This document shows, piece by piece, positions 6,357 through 14,711 of a stretch of 22,586 nucleotides of DNA. The stretch lies in NCBI GenBank assembly GCA_023433835.1, contig JAEYTW010000451.1:1-22586 (forward strand), given 5' to 3'. Every line of letters begins with the position of its first letter. Within the stretch, counting starts at the first letter, position 1. This stretch comes from Pseudomonadota bacterium. GTDB taxonomy: Bacteria; Pseudomonadota; Alphaproteobacteria; Ferrovibrionales; Ferrovibrionaceae. Under the pieces are notes generated by a model that searched no databases, had not been told where the DNA came from, and saw only the letters and a list, made by a program, of their open reading frames with translations. A program made the translations under genes and the position numbers.

Positions 6357-7153
6357 TGAGCGCGGTCTGCAACATCGGCGACAAGCTGACCGGCTATCGC
6401 GAGGCCGGGCAGGGTCAGGCGCTCGTGCTGCTGCACGGCATCGGCGGCTGCGCCGATTCATGGAAGCATCAGTTCGAGACGCTGGCGAAATCCTACCGCG
6501 TCATCGCCTGGGACGCGCCGGGCTACGGCAGCTCGGCCAATCTCGACGTCGACCGCCCGATCGCGCGCGACTACGCGGCGCGGCTGGCCCAGCTCCTCGA
6601 GAATCTCGGCGTCACCTCCTGCAATCTTGTCGGCCATTCGCTCGGCGCCCTGATGGCCGCAAGCTATGCCCGGATCTGGCCCGAGCGGGTGAGGCGGCTG
6701 GTGCTGGCCGCCGCCGCCGGCGGCAACGGCACGGCACTCGACGCGCCGTTGCCGCCGTCGGTCCAGTCGCGCATCGACGAGTTGAATGCCCAGGGGCCAG
6801 CGGCCTTCGCGGCCCAGCGCGCGCCGCGCCTGTGCGCCGACGGCGCCGATCCGGCCGTGGTGGCCCATGTCACCGAGATGATGTCGCGCATCCGGCCGTC
6901 GGGTTATGCCCAGGCCTGCGCCCTGCTGGCCCAGGGCGATCTGTTCGCCGATCTGCCGGCGATCGCGGCACCCACCCTGGTGATGTGCGGGGCCGAGGAT
7001 CGGATCGTCCCGCCGCAGCGCTGCCGCGACGTGGCCGCCAAGCTCGCCGGCCATCGCTATATCGAGATTTCGGGGGCGGGCCACGCGCTTTATGCCGAGG
7101 CGCCGGCCGCATTCGACACCGCGCTGACGGCATTCCTGGAGGGGTCCGCATGA
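6356..7153 (+). CDS. Alpha/beta hydrolase
   Basis: This 265-residue hydrolase shows the oxyanion HG pair at 27-28 (LLHGIGG), the nucleophile elbow GHSLG with S95, the acid D215 in GAEDRIVP and the base H243 in GAGHALY. The overall layout resembles meta-cleavage product hydrolases and lactonases such as those in biphenyl or 3-oxoadipate pathways. With an extradiol dioxygenase two genes downstream, hydrolysis of a ring-fission product is a reasonable inference. The ATG shares a base with the preceding TGA (TGATG), and the stop overlaps the next ATG (ATGA), indicating translational coupling on both sides. The exact substrate is open. Confidence 0.92.
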   Translation: MSAVCNIGDKLTGYREAGQGQALVLLHGIGGCADSWKHQFETLAKSYRVIAWDAPGYGSSANLDVDRPIARDYAARLAQLLENLGVTSCNLVGHSLGALMAASYARIWPERVRRLVLAAAAGGNGTALDAPLPPSVQSRIDELNAQGPAAFAAQRAPRLCADGADPAVVAHVTEMMSRIRPSGYAQACALLAQGDLFADLPAIAAPTLVMCGAEDRIVPPQRCRDVAAKLAGHRYIEISGAGHALYAEAPAAFDTALTAFLEGSA

Positions 7154-7941
7154 ATGTCCATGTCGGCAAGAACCATGAGCAATACATGGTGCCGGGGCTG
7201 GAGCGCGGCTTGAATCTGCTGGCGCTGTTCACCCGGACCGAACCCGAACTGTCGCTTTCGGAGATCGCGCGGCGCCTCGAAGTTCCCCGGTCGACCGCCT
7301 TCCGCCTGACCTACACGCTCGACCAGATGGGGTTCCTCAAGCGCTCGCCCGGCGGCTTCAGGCTCGGCGCCCGCATCCTGACGCTGGGCTTCGACTATCT
7401 CGCCTCGCAGGACCTGATCGAGGTCGCGCTGCCCGAGCTGACCGCGCTGCGCGATGCCACCGGCGCATCCTCGCATCTCGGCGTGCTCGACGGTCGCGAC
7501 GTGATCTACATCGCGCAGATTTCCTCGCTGCGCCAGCTGTCCAGCCGCGTGTCGGTCGGCAGCCGCTTTCCGGCACATGCCCAGTCGATGGGCCGCCTGC
7601 TGCTGGCCGCCCTGCCGGCAGCCGAGCTCGAGGCGCTCTATGCCGGCGTGGCGCTGGAGAAATTCACCGACGACACGCCCGCCGATTTCACCGAGCTGAA
7701 GGCCCGCATCGCCGAGGATCGCGCGCGCGGCTATGTGGTCAGCCGCGGGAATTTCGAGCGCGGCATCGTCGCCGTCGCCGCCCCCGTGCTCGATGCGCAG
7801 GGCATCGTCGTGGCGGCGGTGAACATTTCGGGGCCGGCCACGGCGCTCGATACCGGCGCGCTCGAAGGTGTGTTCAAGGACCGGGTGATGGCGGCCGCCA
7901 AGGCGATCTCGCGCCATCTCGGCCATCGTTTCCAGGAGTGA
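7150..7941 (+). CDS. IclR-family transcriptional regulator
   Basis: This 263-residue protein has the IclR layout. An N-terminal winged helix-turn-helix lies at about 14-75 (GLERGLNLLALF, then LSLSEIARRLEVPRSTAFRL, GFLKRSPGGFRLG), followed by a C-terminal effector-binding domain at about 85-255 with GASSHLGVLDGRDVIYI and the RGYVVSRGNFERGIVAVAAPV segment. Family members such as PcaU, PobR and IclR respond to aromatic or small organic acids as activators or repressors. Its place inside the operon suggests autoregulation and control of the divergent promoters at 2157-2406, where inverted repeats occur. The ATG overlaps the hydrolase stop. The effector is probably a pathway substrate or intermediate (inference). 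Confidence 0.94.
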   Translation: MNVHVGKNHEQYMVPGLERGLNLLALFTRTEPELSLSEIARRLEVPRSTAFRLTYTLDQMGFLKRSPGGFRLGARILTLGFDYLASQDLIEVALPELTALRDATGASSHLGVLDGRDVIYIAQISSLRQLSSRVSVGSRFPAHAQSMGRLLLAALPAAELEALYAGVALEKFTDDTPADFTELKARIAEDRARGYVVSRGNFERGIVAVAAPVLDAQGIVVAAVNISGPATALDTGALEGVFKDRVMAAAKAISRHLGHRFQE

Positions 7942-7946
7942 TCGAC

Positions 7947-8831
7947 ATGGCTATCGACCGTCTGCGCGCCATCGCCCTCGGCGCCCCCGGCCTCACCGCC
8001 CAGGCCGGCTTCTTCCGCGACGCCTGGGGCCTGAGCACCGCGGCCGAGCAGGATGGCGTGGTCTATCTGCGCGGCACCGGGCGCGAGCATCACATCGTCG
8101 CGCTGCACGACCGCCCGGTGCGCGGCATCATCTCGATCGATTTCGGCGCGCCTGATCGCGCCGCCGTGGACCGTCTGCACGCCAGGCTGGCCGGGCAGGG
8201 GATCGAGGTGACGTCGCCGGCCGAGCTGACGACGCCCGGCGGCGGCTATGCCTTCTCCGTGCAGGACCCGGACGGCCGCCGGCTGCGCATCATCGCCGAC
8301 ATCGCCCAGCATGCCGATATCGACGACGACGACGACCGGCCGCGCAAGCTCAGCCATGTCGTGCTGAATTCGGCCCAGCTCGACACCGTCAAGGATTTCT
8401 TCTGCGGCCCGCTCGGCTTCCGCATCTCCGACTGGTCGGAAGACCAGATGGTGTTCATGCGCGCCGCGACCGACCATCACTGCATCGCGCTGAACCGCCT
8501 GAGCCACGCTTCGCTGAACCACGTCGCCTTCGAGATGTGCTCGGTCCACGCCTATATGCGCGGCCAGGGCCGGATGAAGGCCGCGGGCAGCGCGGTGGCC
8601 TGGGGGCCGGGCCGTCATGGCCCGGGCAACAACCCGTTCGCGTATTTCGTCGTGCCGGGCAATTTCGTCTTCGAATATACCTGCGAACTGCAGCAGATCG
8701 ACGAGGCGACCCACGAACCCAAGGTATGGCAGCGCATCCCGGCGCAGTCCGACCTGTGGGGCACCGCCGGCCCGCCCTCGCCCGTGATCCGCGCGGTCAT
8801 GGCCGGCAATCCCGACCCGAACCAGGAGTAG
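7947..8831 (+). CDS. Type I extradiol ring-cleavage dioxygenase (two-domain VOC family)
   Basis: From the ATG at 7947 (AGGAG ribosome site at 7934-7938) the protein has 294 residues in two VOC domains, about 1-120 and 132-255. The second domain keeps the full extradiol active site known from BphC and HpaD. Metal ligands are H137 (LSHVVL), H192 (LNHVAF) and E243 (FEYT). Second-shell residues are H178, H224 (GRHGPG) and Y233, with the same 9- and 19-residue spacings as H241, Y250 and E260 in BphC. It should cleave a catecholic ring next to the hydroxyls using Fe(II) or Mn(II) and O2. An in-frame GTG at 7938 overlaps the IclR stop but lacks a ribosome site. This is the strongest indication that the pathway opens an aromatic ring. 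Confidence 0.9.
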   Translation: MAIDRLRAIALGAPGLTAQAGFFRDAWGLSTAAEQDGVVYLRGTGREHHIVALHDRPVRGIISIDFGAPDRAAVDRLHARLAGQGIEVTSPAELTTPGGGYAFSVQDPDGRRLRIIADIAQHADIDDDDDRPRKLSHVVLNSAQLDTVKDFFCGPLGFRISDWSEDQMVFMRAATDHHCIALNRLSHASLNHVAFEMCSVHAYMRGQGRMKAAGSAVAWGPGRHGPGNNPFAYFVVPGNFVFEYTCELQQIDEATHEPKVWQRIPAQSDLWGTAGPPSPVIRAVMAGNPDPNQE

Positions 8832-8836
8832 GGCCG

Positions 8837-9628
8837 GTGGATCTGGGTCTTGCAGGGCGTCGCATCCTCGTCACCGGCGGGTCGTCCGGCATCGGCCTTG
8901 CCGCCGTGCGGCTGTTCCTGGCCGAGGGCGCCAAGGTCGCGTTCTGCGCCCGCGACGCCGAACGGCTTAATGCCGTGGCGGCCGAGCTGTCGGCACAGTA
9001 CGGCGACGCCGTCCACGCGGCCGCCTGCGACGTGCTCGACGACGGCGCGGTCAAGGGTTTCATCGCCGACGTCACCGCGCGTTTCGGCGGCCTCGACGTC
9101 CTCGTCAACAATGCGGGGCAGGGGCGGGTCTCGACCTTCACCGACACGTCGGACGAGGATTGGGAAGCCGAGCTGCGCCTGAAATTCTTCAGCGTCATCC
9201 GCCCGACCCGTGCGGCGCGCGCGGCGCTGGCCGCCTCCGATGCCGGCGCGGTGGTCTGTGTCAACTCGCTCTTGGCCCGCCAGCCCGAGCCGCACATGGT
9301 CTGCACCTCCGCGGCGCGCGCCGGCGTGCAGAACCTGATCAAGTCGCTGTCGGTCGAGCTGGCGCCCGAGGGCATCCGGGTCAATTCGATCCTGCTCGGC
9401 CTCGTCGATTCCGGCCAGTGGCAGCGCCGTTTCGCCGCCCGCGCCGACAAGACCCAGGACCGCGACGAATGGTACGCCGCGCTCGCCAAGTCCAAGCACA
9501 TTCCCCTCGGCCGTCTGGGCGAGCCTGAAGAGGCCGCCCGCGCCGTCGTTTTTCTCGCCTCGCCTGCCGCGGCCTACATCACCGGCGCCGCTCTCGAGGT
9601 TTCCGGAGGAGTCTCCCGCCATGCCTGA
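8837..9628 (+). CDS. Divergent SDR-family protein with replaced catalytic Tyr/Lys
   Basis: This 263-residue SDR begins at a GTG with AGGAG 8 bases upstream, just after the dioxygenase stop. The nucleotide motif TGGSSGIG (13-20), NNAG (91-94) and the catalytic-type serine S144 (VNSLL) are present. The YxxxK motif is replaced: the aligned stretch is TSAARAG (157-163), with T157 at the tyrosine and R161 at the lysine position, and K116 stands near the usual tetrad asparagine. The fold and cofactor site are therefore intact but ordinary SDR catalysis is doubtful. It may use other residues or act as an isomerase or hydratase. The gene overlaps the next start by 8 bases, so it is expressed with the pathway. 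Confidence 0.88.
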   Translation: MDLGLAGRRILVTGGSSGIGLAAVRLFLAEGAKVAFCARDAERLNAVAAELSAQYGDAVHAAACDVLDDGAVKGFIADVTARFGGLDVLVNNAGQGRVSTFTDTSDEDWEAELRLKFFSVIRPTRAARAALAASDAGAVVCVNSLLARQPEPHMVCTSAARAGVQNLIKSLSVELAPEGIRVNSILLGLVDSGQWQRRFAARADKTQDRDEWYAALAKSKHIPLGRLGEPEEAARAVVFLASPAAAYITGAALEVSGGVSRHA

Positions 9629-11279
9629 GATCACCAGCAATGTCGGCGAGCTGATCGCCGCCTATCTCGAAGCCTGCGGCCTGACCCACGCCTACGGCGT
9701 GATCTCTATCCACAACATGCCGATCCTTGACGCCTTCGGCCGCCGCGGCAAGGTCCGCTTCGTGCCGGCACGCGGCGAGGCCGGCTCGATGAACATGGCC
9801 GACGCCCATGCGCGCGTCTCGGGCGGGCTGGGGGTCTGCGTCACCTCGACCGGCACGGGCGCGGGCAATGCCGCCGGCGGCCTGGTCGAGGCGCTGACCG
9901 CCGGCAGCCCGGTGCTGCACCTGACCGGCCAGATCGATTCCGCGCATCTCGACCGGGCGCGGGCCTTCATCCATGAATTCCCGGCCCAGCCGGCGCTGCT
10001 GAAGTCGGTTTCCAAGGCGTATTTCCGCATCTGGACACCCGAGATGGCGCTGGGCGTGGTGGCCGAGGCGGTGCGTACCGCGCTCACCCCGCCGATGGGC
10101 CCGGTCTCGGTCGAGATCCCGATCGACGTGCAGCGTGCCCCGATCACCTTCGATGCCGACAGTTTCCGTGCCCTGCTGCCCCAGGCGGCACCGGCCGAGC
10201 CGGCCGGCATCGATCGCCTGGTCGCGCGGCTGAAGGCGGCGAGGCGCCCCTTGCTCTGGCTCGGCGGCGGTGCGCGCGGCACCGAGACGGCGGTGGCGCG
10301 GCTTGCCGCTCTCGGCCTGCCGGTCATGACCTCGGTCAACGGCCGCGGCGTGCTGCCGGAGGATCACGCCCTGTCGCTCGGCGCCTATACCCAGGGGCCG
10401 GTGACGGAAGCCTTCCTCAAGACCTGCGACATGCTGCTGGCCGTCGGCACCCGGCTGCGGTCGAACGAGACCAAGAACTACGCACTGCCCTGGCCGCGTC
10501 CGTTCTGCCAGATCGACGTCGATGCCGGCCAGGCCGGCCGTGCCGTCGCGGTCGACGACTTCGTCTGTGCCGACGCCCGCACCGCGCTGACGGCTCTGGC
10601 CGACCGGCTGGAAGAGGAAAAGCTGTCCCTCGACCCGGCCTTGGCCGACGACGTTGCCACCATGCGCCGCGATGCCGAGGCGGCGCTGCGCAAGCAGCTC
10701 GGGCCCTATGGCGAGCTGGTGACCCAGCTGCAGGCCGCCCTGCCGCGCAACCTGCGCTGGGTGCGTGACATCACCATCTCCAACTCGACCTGGGGCAACC
10801 GCCTGCTGCGCATCAGTGACAGCCGCGCCGGCGTCCATGCGCTGGGCGGCGGCATCGGCCAGGGTGTGCCGATGGCCGTCGGTGCCGCCCTGGCGGCTGG
10901 CGGCGCCAAGACCGTCTGCCTGACCGGCGACGGCGGGCTGACCTTGTGCATGACCGAGCTGGCAACCGCCGCGCAGGAGAATGCCGACGTCACCTTCATC
11001 GTGATGAACGACAAGGGCTACGGCGTCATCCGCAACATCCAGGACGAACTCTACGGCAAGCGCCACTATTACACCGACGTCACCACCACCGACCACGCCA
11101 AGCTGGCCGATCTGATGGGCCTGCGTTACTGGTACGCCGGAACGCTCGCCGAATTCCCGGCGGCGATTGCCGCGGCGGTGGCCCACAAGGGGCCGGCGCT
11201 GCTCGAGGTGGATATGACGTCGATCGGTCCGTTTGCTTCGTCCTTCGCCGGTCCGCCGACCGGCAAGCCGGCCGCCTGA
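9621..11279 (+). CDS. Thiamine-diphosphate-dependent enzyme (acetolactate synthase/benzoylformate decarboxylase superfamily)
   Basis: This 552-residue protein has the three-domain plan of ThDP decarboxylases and synthases. An N-terminal PYR domain contains the catalytic glutamate E53 (PARGEAGSMNMADA), a middle domain lies at about 190-340, and a C-terminal PP domain carries the ThDP motif GDGG (436-439) through N463 (VMNDKGYG). A strong GGAGGAG ribosome site precedes the ATG, which lies inside the end of the SDR gene. In a catabolic operon followed by an aldehyde dehydrogenase, a 2-oxo-acid decarboxylase role producing an aldehyde is likely. No ilvN-type small subunit is present, which argues against branched-chain amino-acid synthesis. 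Substrate specificity cannot be read from the sequence. Confidence 0.92.
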   Translation: MPEITSNVGELIAAYLEACGLTHAYGVISIHNMPILDAFGRRGKVRFVPARGEAGSMNMADAHARVSGGLGVCVTSTGTGAGNAAGGLVEALTAGSPVLHLTGQIDSAHLDRARAFIHEFPAQPALLKSVSKAYFRIWTPEMALGVVAEAVRTALTPPMGPVSVEIPIDVQRAPITFDADSFRALLPQAAPAEPAGIDRLVARLKAARRPLLWLGGGARGTETAVARLAALGLPVMTSVNGRGVLPEDHALSLGAYTQGPVTEAFLKTCDMLLAVGTRLRSNETKNYALPWPRPFCQIDVDAGQAGRAVAVDDFVCADARTALTALADRLEEEKLSLDPALADDVATMRRDAEAALRKQLGPYGELVTQLQAALPRNLRWVRDITISNSTWGNRLLRISDSRAGVHALGGGIGQGVPMAVGAALAAGGAKTVCLTGDGGLTLCMTELATAAQENADVTFIVMNDKGYGVIRNIQDELYGKRHYYTDVTTTDHAKLADLMGLRYWYAGTLAEFPAAIAAAVAHKGPALLEVDMTSIGPFASSFAGPPTGKPAA

Positions 11280-11280
11280 C

Positions 11281-12087
11281 ATGCTGTCGGTGGCGATGAT
11301 CGGCTATGGCGGCATCGCCGCCACGGTCGCCCGCACGCTCGCCCGCGAGGGGCAGGGTAACGTGATGCTGACCGCGGCGCTGATGCGGCCGGGCCGGGCC
11401 GAAGCCGCCCGCGCCAAACTGGGCGAGGCCGTGGCGCTGGCCACGACCCTGCCGGAGCTGCTGGCGCATAAGCCCGAACTGGTCGTCGAGGTCGCCGGCC
11501 AGGAACCGCTGCGCGCCTACGGCCAGGCAGTGTTGGCCGCCGGTTGCGACCTGCTGGTGTCGTCGATCGGCGCGCTGGCCGACGATGATTTCCTGAAGCG
11601 GCTGAAGGATGCCGCGCGCCAGGGCGGCGCGCGCCTGCTGCTGCCGGCCGGCGCGGTCGGCGGCATCGACGCGCTGGCCGCAATGCGGCTGGGCGGGCTG
11701 GCCACGGTCCGCTACCGCTCGCGCAAGCCGCCTTCGGCCTGGAAGGGCACGCCGGCTGAAACCGCGGCCGACCTCGATGCGCTGAAGGACGCCACCGTGT
11801 TCTATCGCGGCACCGCGCGCGCCGCGGCGCTCGACTACCCGAAGAACGCCAACGTCGCGGCCACCGTAGCGCTGGCCGGCCTTGGCTTCGAGGCCACCGA
11901 GGTTGAGCTGATCGCCGATCCGGCGGTGACCGAGAATATCCATGAGATCGAGGCGGAAGGCCAGTCCGGCCGGTTCGCCATCCGGCTGGAAGGCAAGCCT
12001 TCCGCCGACAACCCCAAGACCTCGGCGCTGACGGCGCTGAGCGTCGCCCGCGCGATCCTCAACCGCTCGGGCACGATCGAAATCTGA
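11281..12087 (+). CDS. Aspartate-dehydrogenase-like oxidoreductase (NadX/DUF108 family)
   Basis: This 268-residue protein matches L-aspartate dehydrogenases. The Rossmann motif is MIGYGGIAATVA (6-17), a substrate loop segment SSIGALADDDF lies at 94-104, and a characteristic YPKNANVAAT block lies at 186-195. The catalytic histidine is H221 in ENIHEIEAEG, corresponding to H189 of the Archaeoglobus enzyme. The family interconverts L-aspartate with iminosuccinate and hence oxaloacetate plus ammonia using NAD(P). There is no nadA, nadB or nadC nearby, so a role in NAD synthesis is unlikely. It lies directly after the ThDP enzyme (1 bp gap) and 11 bp before the aldehyde dehydrogenase. It may release or capture ammonia, or act on an aspartate-like intermediate (inference). 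Confidence 0.88.
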   Translation: MLSVAMIGYGGIAATVARTLAREGQGNVMLTAALMRPGRAEAARAKLGEAVALATTLPELLAHKPELVVEVAGQEPLRAYGQAVLAAGCDLLVSSIGALADDDFLKRLKDAARQGGARLLLPAGAVGGIDALAAMRLGGLATVRYRSRKPPSAWKGTPAETAADLDALKDATVFYRGTARAAALDYPKNANVAATVALAGLGFEATEVELIADPAVTENIHEIEAEGQSGRFAIRLEGKPSADNPKTSALTALSVARAILNRSGTIEI

Positions 12088-12098
12088 CGAGAGGGCGC

Positions 12099-13562
12099 AT
12101 GCGCAAGATCCTGGTCGGTGGCGAATGGCGCGTCGGTCGCGGTGCGCTGCAGCAGACGTATTATCCGGCTGACGGTAGCCTGACCGATGAATTTCCCGGC
12201 GCGTCGGTCGAGGATGTCGACGAGGCGGTCGCCGCCGCCAAGGCGGCGATGCACTACCCGGCCTGGCGCGATCTGCTGCCGCATCAGCGCGCCAACTATC
12301 TCTACGAGATCAGCCGGCTGATCACCGCCGAGGCCGAGGAACTGGCCAGGCTGCAGTCGCGCGACAACGGCAAGACGCTGGCCGAGGCCCGCCTGCTGGT
12401 CGCATCGGCCGCCGGCACCTTCCGCTTCTTCGCCGCGGCGCTCGAGACCTTCGAGGAAACGCTGACCCCGCCGCGCGGCGACTATCTGTCGATGAGCGTG
12501 CATGACCCGATCGGTGTGGTCGCGGCGATCACGCCGTGGAATTCGCCGATCGCATCGGATGCCCAGAAGCTGGCCCCGGCGCTGGCCGCCGGCAACGGCT
12601 GCATCCTGAAGCCGGCGAACTGGACGCCGCTGCTGGCCCTCGAACTCGGCCGCCTCTGCATGGAGGCCGGGCTGCCGCCGGGCCTGGTCTCGGTCCTGCC
12701 GGGCTCGGGCTCCGAGATCGGCGACGCGCTCGTCCGCCATCCCGATGTCCGCCGCGTCTCGTTCACCGGCGGCACCACGACCGGGCGGCATATCGCCGGC
12801 ATCGCGGCACAGAAGCTGATGCCGGTCTCGCTCGAGCTTGGCGGCAAGTCGCCGACCATCGTGTTCGACGATGCCGATGTCGATCATGCGGTCGACGGCG
12901 TGCTGTTCGGCATCTTCTCGTCGAACGGCCAGTCCTGCATTGCCGGCTCGCGCCTGTTCGTCCAGCGCGGCATCCACGATGCCTTCATGGAACGGCTGGT
13001 CGAGAAAGCGGCGCGGCTGCGCATCGGCCACCCGGACGACCCCGCGACCCAGATCAGCCCGCTGATCCACCCGAAGCACCGCGATTCGGTCGAGCGCTAC
13101 GTGGCGCTGGCGGTCGAGGAGGGCGGCAAGGTTCTCTGCGGCGGCGCCCGGCCCGAAGGCGGCATCTACGACCAGGGCTGGTACTACCGGCCGACCGTCA
13201 TCGGCGGCCTCACCAACCGGGCTCGCGTGGTGCAGGAAGAGATCTTCGGGCCCGTGCTGGTGGTCATGCCGTTCGACGACGAGGCGGCGCTGATCGAGGA
13301 AGCCAACGATTCGGTCTATGGCCTGGCCTGCGGCATCTGGACCACGGACTACAAGAAGGCCTGGCGCGTCGCCCGGCGCATCGAGGCGGCGACGGTGTGG
13401 ATCAACACCTACAAGCAGCTCTCGATCGCCACGCCCTTCGGCGGCATGAAGGAATCCGGCATGGGCCGCGAGAAGGGCCGCCTCGGCATTCTCGAATACA
13501 CCAACCAGAAGAGCCTCTATTTCGGGCTCAACGCGAACCCGCTGCCCTGGGCCGGGCGGTGA
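12099..13562 (+). CDS. Aldehyde dehydrogenase (NAD(P)+-dependent)
   Basis: This 487-residue protein has the full ALDH active site: N148 (TPWNSP), K171 (LKPANW), the FTGGTTTG cofactor loop (222-229), general base E246 (LELGGKSP) and catalytic C280 (NGQSCIAGSR), followed by the EEIFGPVL motif. It oxidises an aldehyde to the acid, most simply the product of the ThDP enzyme encoded at 9621. Relatives in aromatic pathways include 2-hydroxymuconate and 2-aminomuconate semialdehyde dehydrogenases and betaine-aldehyde-like enzymes; sequence alone does not choose among them. A GAGAGGG ribosome site precedes the ATG. The stop codon overlaps the GTG start of the next gene. Confidence 0.95.
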   Translation: MRKILVGGEWRVGRGALQQTYYPADGSLTDEFPGASVEDVDEAVAAAKAAMHYPAWRDLLPHQRANYLYEISRLITAEAEELARLQSRDNGKTLAEARLLVASAAGTFRFFAAALETFEETLTPPRGDYLSMSVHDPIGVVAAITPWNSPIASDAQKLAPALAAGNGCILKPANWTPLLALELGRLCMEAGLPPGLVSVLPGSGSEIGDALVRHPDVRRVSFTGGTTTGRHIAGIAAQKLMPVSLELGGKSPTIVFDDADVDHAVDGVLFGIFSSNGQSCIAGSRLFVQRGIHDAFMERLVEKAARLRIGHPDDPATQISPLIHPKHRDSVERYVALAVEEGGKVLCGGARPEGGIYDQGWYYRPTVIGGLTNRARVVQEEIFGPVLVVMPFDDEAALIEEANDSVYGLACGIWTTDYKKAWRVARRIEAATVWINTYKQLSIATPFGGMKESGMGREKGRLGILEYTNQKSLYFGLNANPLPWAGR

Positions 13563-14707
13563 CGCGCGTCCTCGTCGTCGGCGGCGGCATTGCCGGGCTG
13601 TCGGCGGCGATTGCGCTGGCCATGCGCGGGGCGCAGGTCGACCTGGTCGAGGTCAAGCCGCAGAACGCCGTGCTCGGCGTCGGCATCATCCAGCCCAACA
13701 ATGCGCTGCGGGTGCTGGACCAGCTCGGCATTCTTCAGCCTTGCCTCGACGCCGGCTACCCGACCGAGGGCTGGATCTATTACGACCACCGCGGGACCGA
13801 GCTGACCCGCTTCGACAGCCTGCGGCTGGTCGGCGATCAGCGTCCGCCGAACAACGCGCTGCCACGTCCGGCGCTGCACGCCATCCTGACCGAACGGGCC
13901 GAAGGCTTGGGCGTGACCGTCACGCTCGGCACCACCGTTGCCGACCTCGTTGAAGACGAGGCCGGCGTCGAGGTGACGCTGACCGACGGCCGCCGGGGGC
14001 GTTACGACCTGATCGTGGGTGCCGACGGCATCCGCTCAGCCCTGCGTCGCCGCCTGTTCGGCGAAGGGCATGAGCCGCAATTCGTCGGCCATTCCTGCTG
14101 GCGCGTCACCGTGCCGCGGCCTGCCGACCTCGATCGCTGCGCCCTGTTCTTCGGCATCGGGCTCAAGGCCGGCATGGTGCCGCTGACGCATGACGACATG
14201 TATCTGCTGCTGATCAGCAACGAACCCTCGGCGGCGCATATTGATCCGGCGCCGCAGCGCCGGATGTTGGCGCAATATCTCGCCCATTTCGGCGGGCCGG
14301 TGGCCGAGGCCGCCGCGCATGTCGGCCCGGAGACCCCGATCGTCTACACCCCGGTCGAGGAAGTGATCCTGCCGGCACCCTGGGGCCGCGGCCGCATCTG
14401 GCTGATCGGCGATGCCGCCCATGCGTCGACGCCCTATCTCAGCCAGGGCGCGACGATGGCAATGGAGGATGCGGTGGTGCTGGCCGAGATCGCGACCGCG
14501 CCCGATTTTGCCCCCGGCGCGGGGCTGGATGCCTTCATGGCCCGCCGCCTGCCGCGCTGCCGCTTCGTCCAGGAAACCTCGCACCGCATCGGCGACGAGG
14601 GCCAGCTGACCGATCCGGCCGCCTGCGCCGCGCGCAACGAGCGGATCCGCAATGCCGAGCCAGGCAAGCCCCGGCCGCATGAGATGTTCCTGGCCGAAGC
14701 GATCTGA
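13559..14707 (+). CDS. FAD-dependent aromatic monooxygenase (PHBH/salicylate hydroxylase-like)
   Basis: This 382-residue flavoprotein starts at a GTG that overlaps the preceding TGA (GTGA). It shows the three group A flavin hydroxylase motifs: GGGIAG near the N-terminus (8-13), the DG motif in VGADGIRSAL (153-162), and the GD motif in LIGDAAHAS (282-290) followed by PYLSQGATMAMEDA. Enzymes of this type hydroxylate an activated aromatic ring (phenols, hydroxybenzoates, hydroxynicotinate) with NAD(P)H and O2. It would act beside the Rieske oxygenase, giving the catecholic substrate for the extradiol dioxygenase. The same frame reads through the aldehyde dehydrogenase upstream, but that part is a shadow, not a fusion. 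It is the last gene of the rightward operon, 4 bp from a convergent gene, and no terminator was seen. Confidence 0.93.
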   Translation: MTRVLVVGGGIAGLSAAIALAMRGAQVDLVEVKPQNAVLGVGIIQPNNALRVLDQLGILQPCLDAGYPTEGWIYYDHRGTELTRFDSLRLVGDQRPPNNALPRPALHAILTERAEGLGVTVTLGTTVADLVEDEAGVEVTLTDGRRGRYDLIVGADGIRSALRRRLFGEGHEPQFVGHSCWRVTVPRPADLDRCALFFGIGLKAGMVPLTHDDMYLLLISNEPSAAHIDPAPQRRMLAQYLAHFGGPVAEAAAHVGPETPIVYTPVEEVILPAPWGRGRIWLIGDAAHASTPYLSQGATMAMEDAVVLAEIATAPDFAPGAGLDAFMARRLPRCRFVQETSHRIGDEGQLTDPAACAARNERIRNAEPGKPRPHEMFLAEAI

Positions 14708-14711
14708 CCGC

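Noticed and set aside
3252..6461. A 1069-codon open frame on the minus strand across the importer, cupin and SDR genes
   Set aside because: It is the antisense shadow of GC-rich codons. It is low-complexity, rich in R, G, A, D and H, with no domain pattern, and it overlaps five genes with intact motifs.
9621..11279. ilvB-type acetolactate synthase for branched-chain amino acids
   Set aside because: There is no regulatory subunit or ilvC nearby, and the gene is embedded in a catabolic operon. The superfamily is right but the biosynthetic role is unlikely.
12536..14707. A possible fusion protein reading through into the FAD monooxygenase
   Set aside because: The first 341 codons are an out-of-frame shadow of the aldehyde dehydrogenase. 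The monooxygenase has its own GTG start overlapping the ALDH stop.
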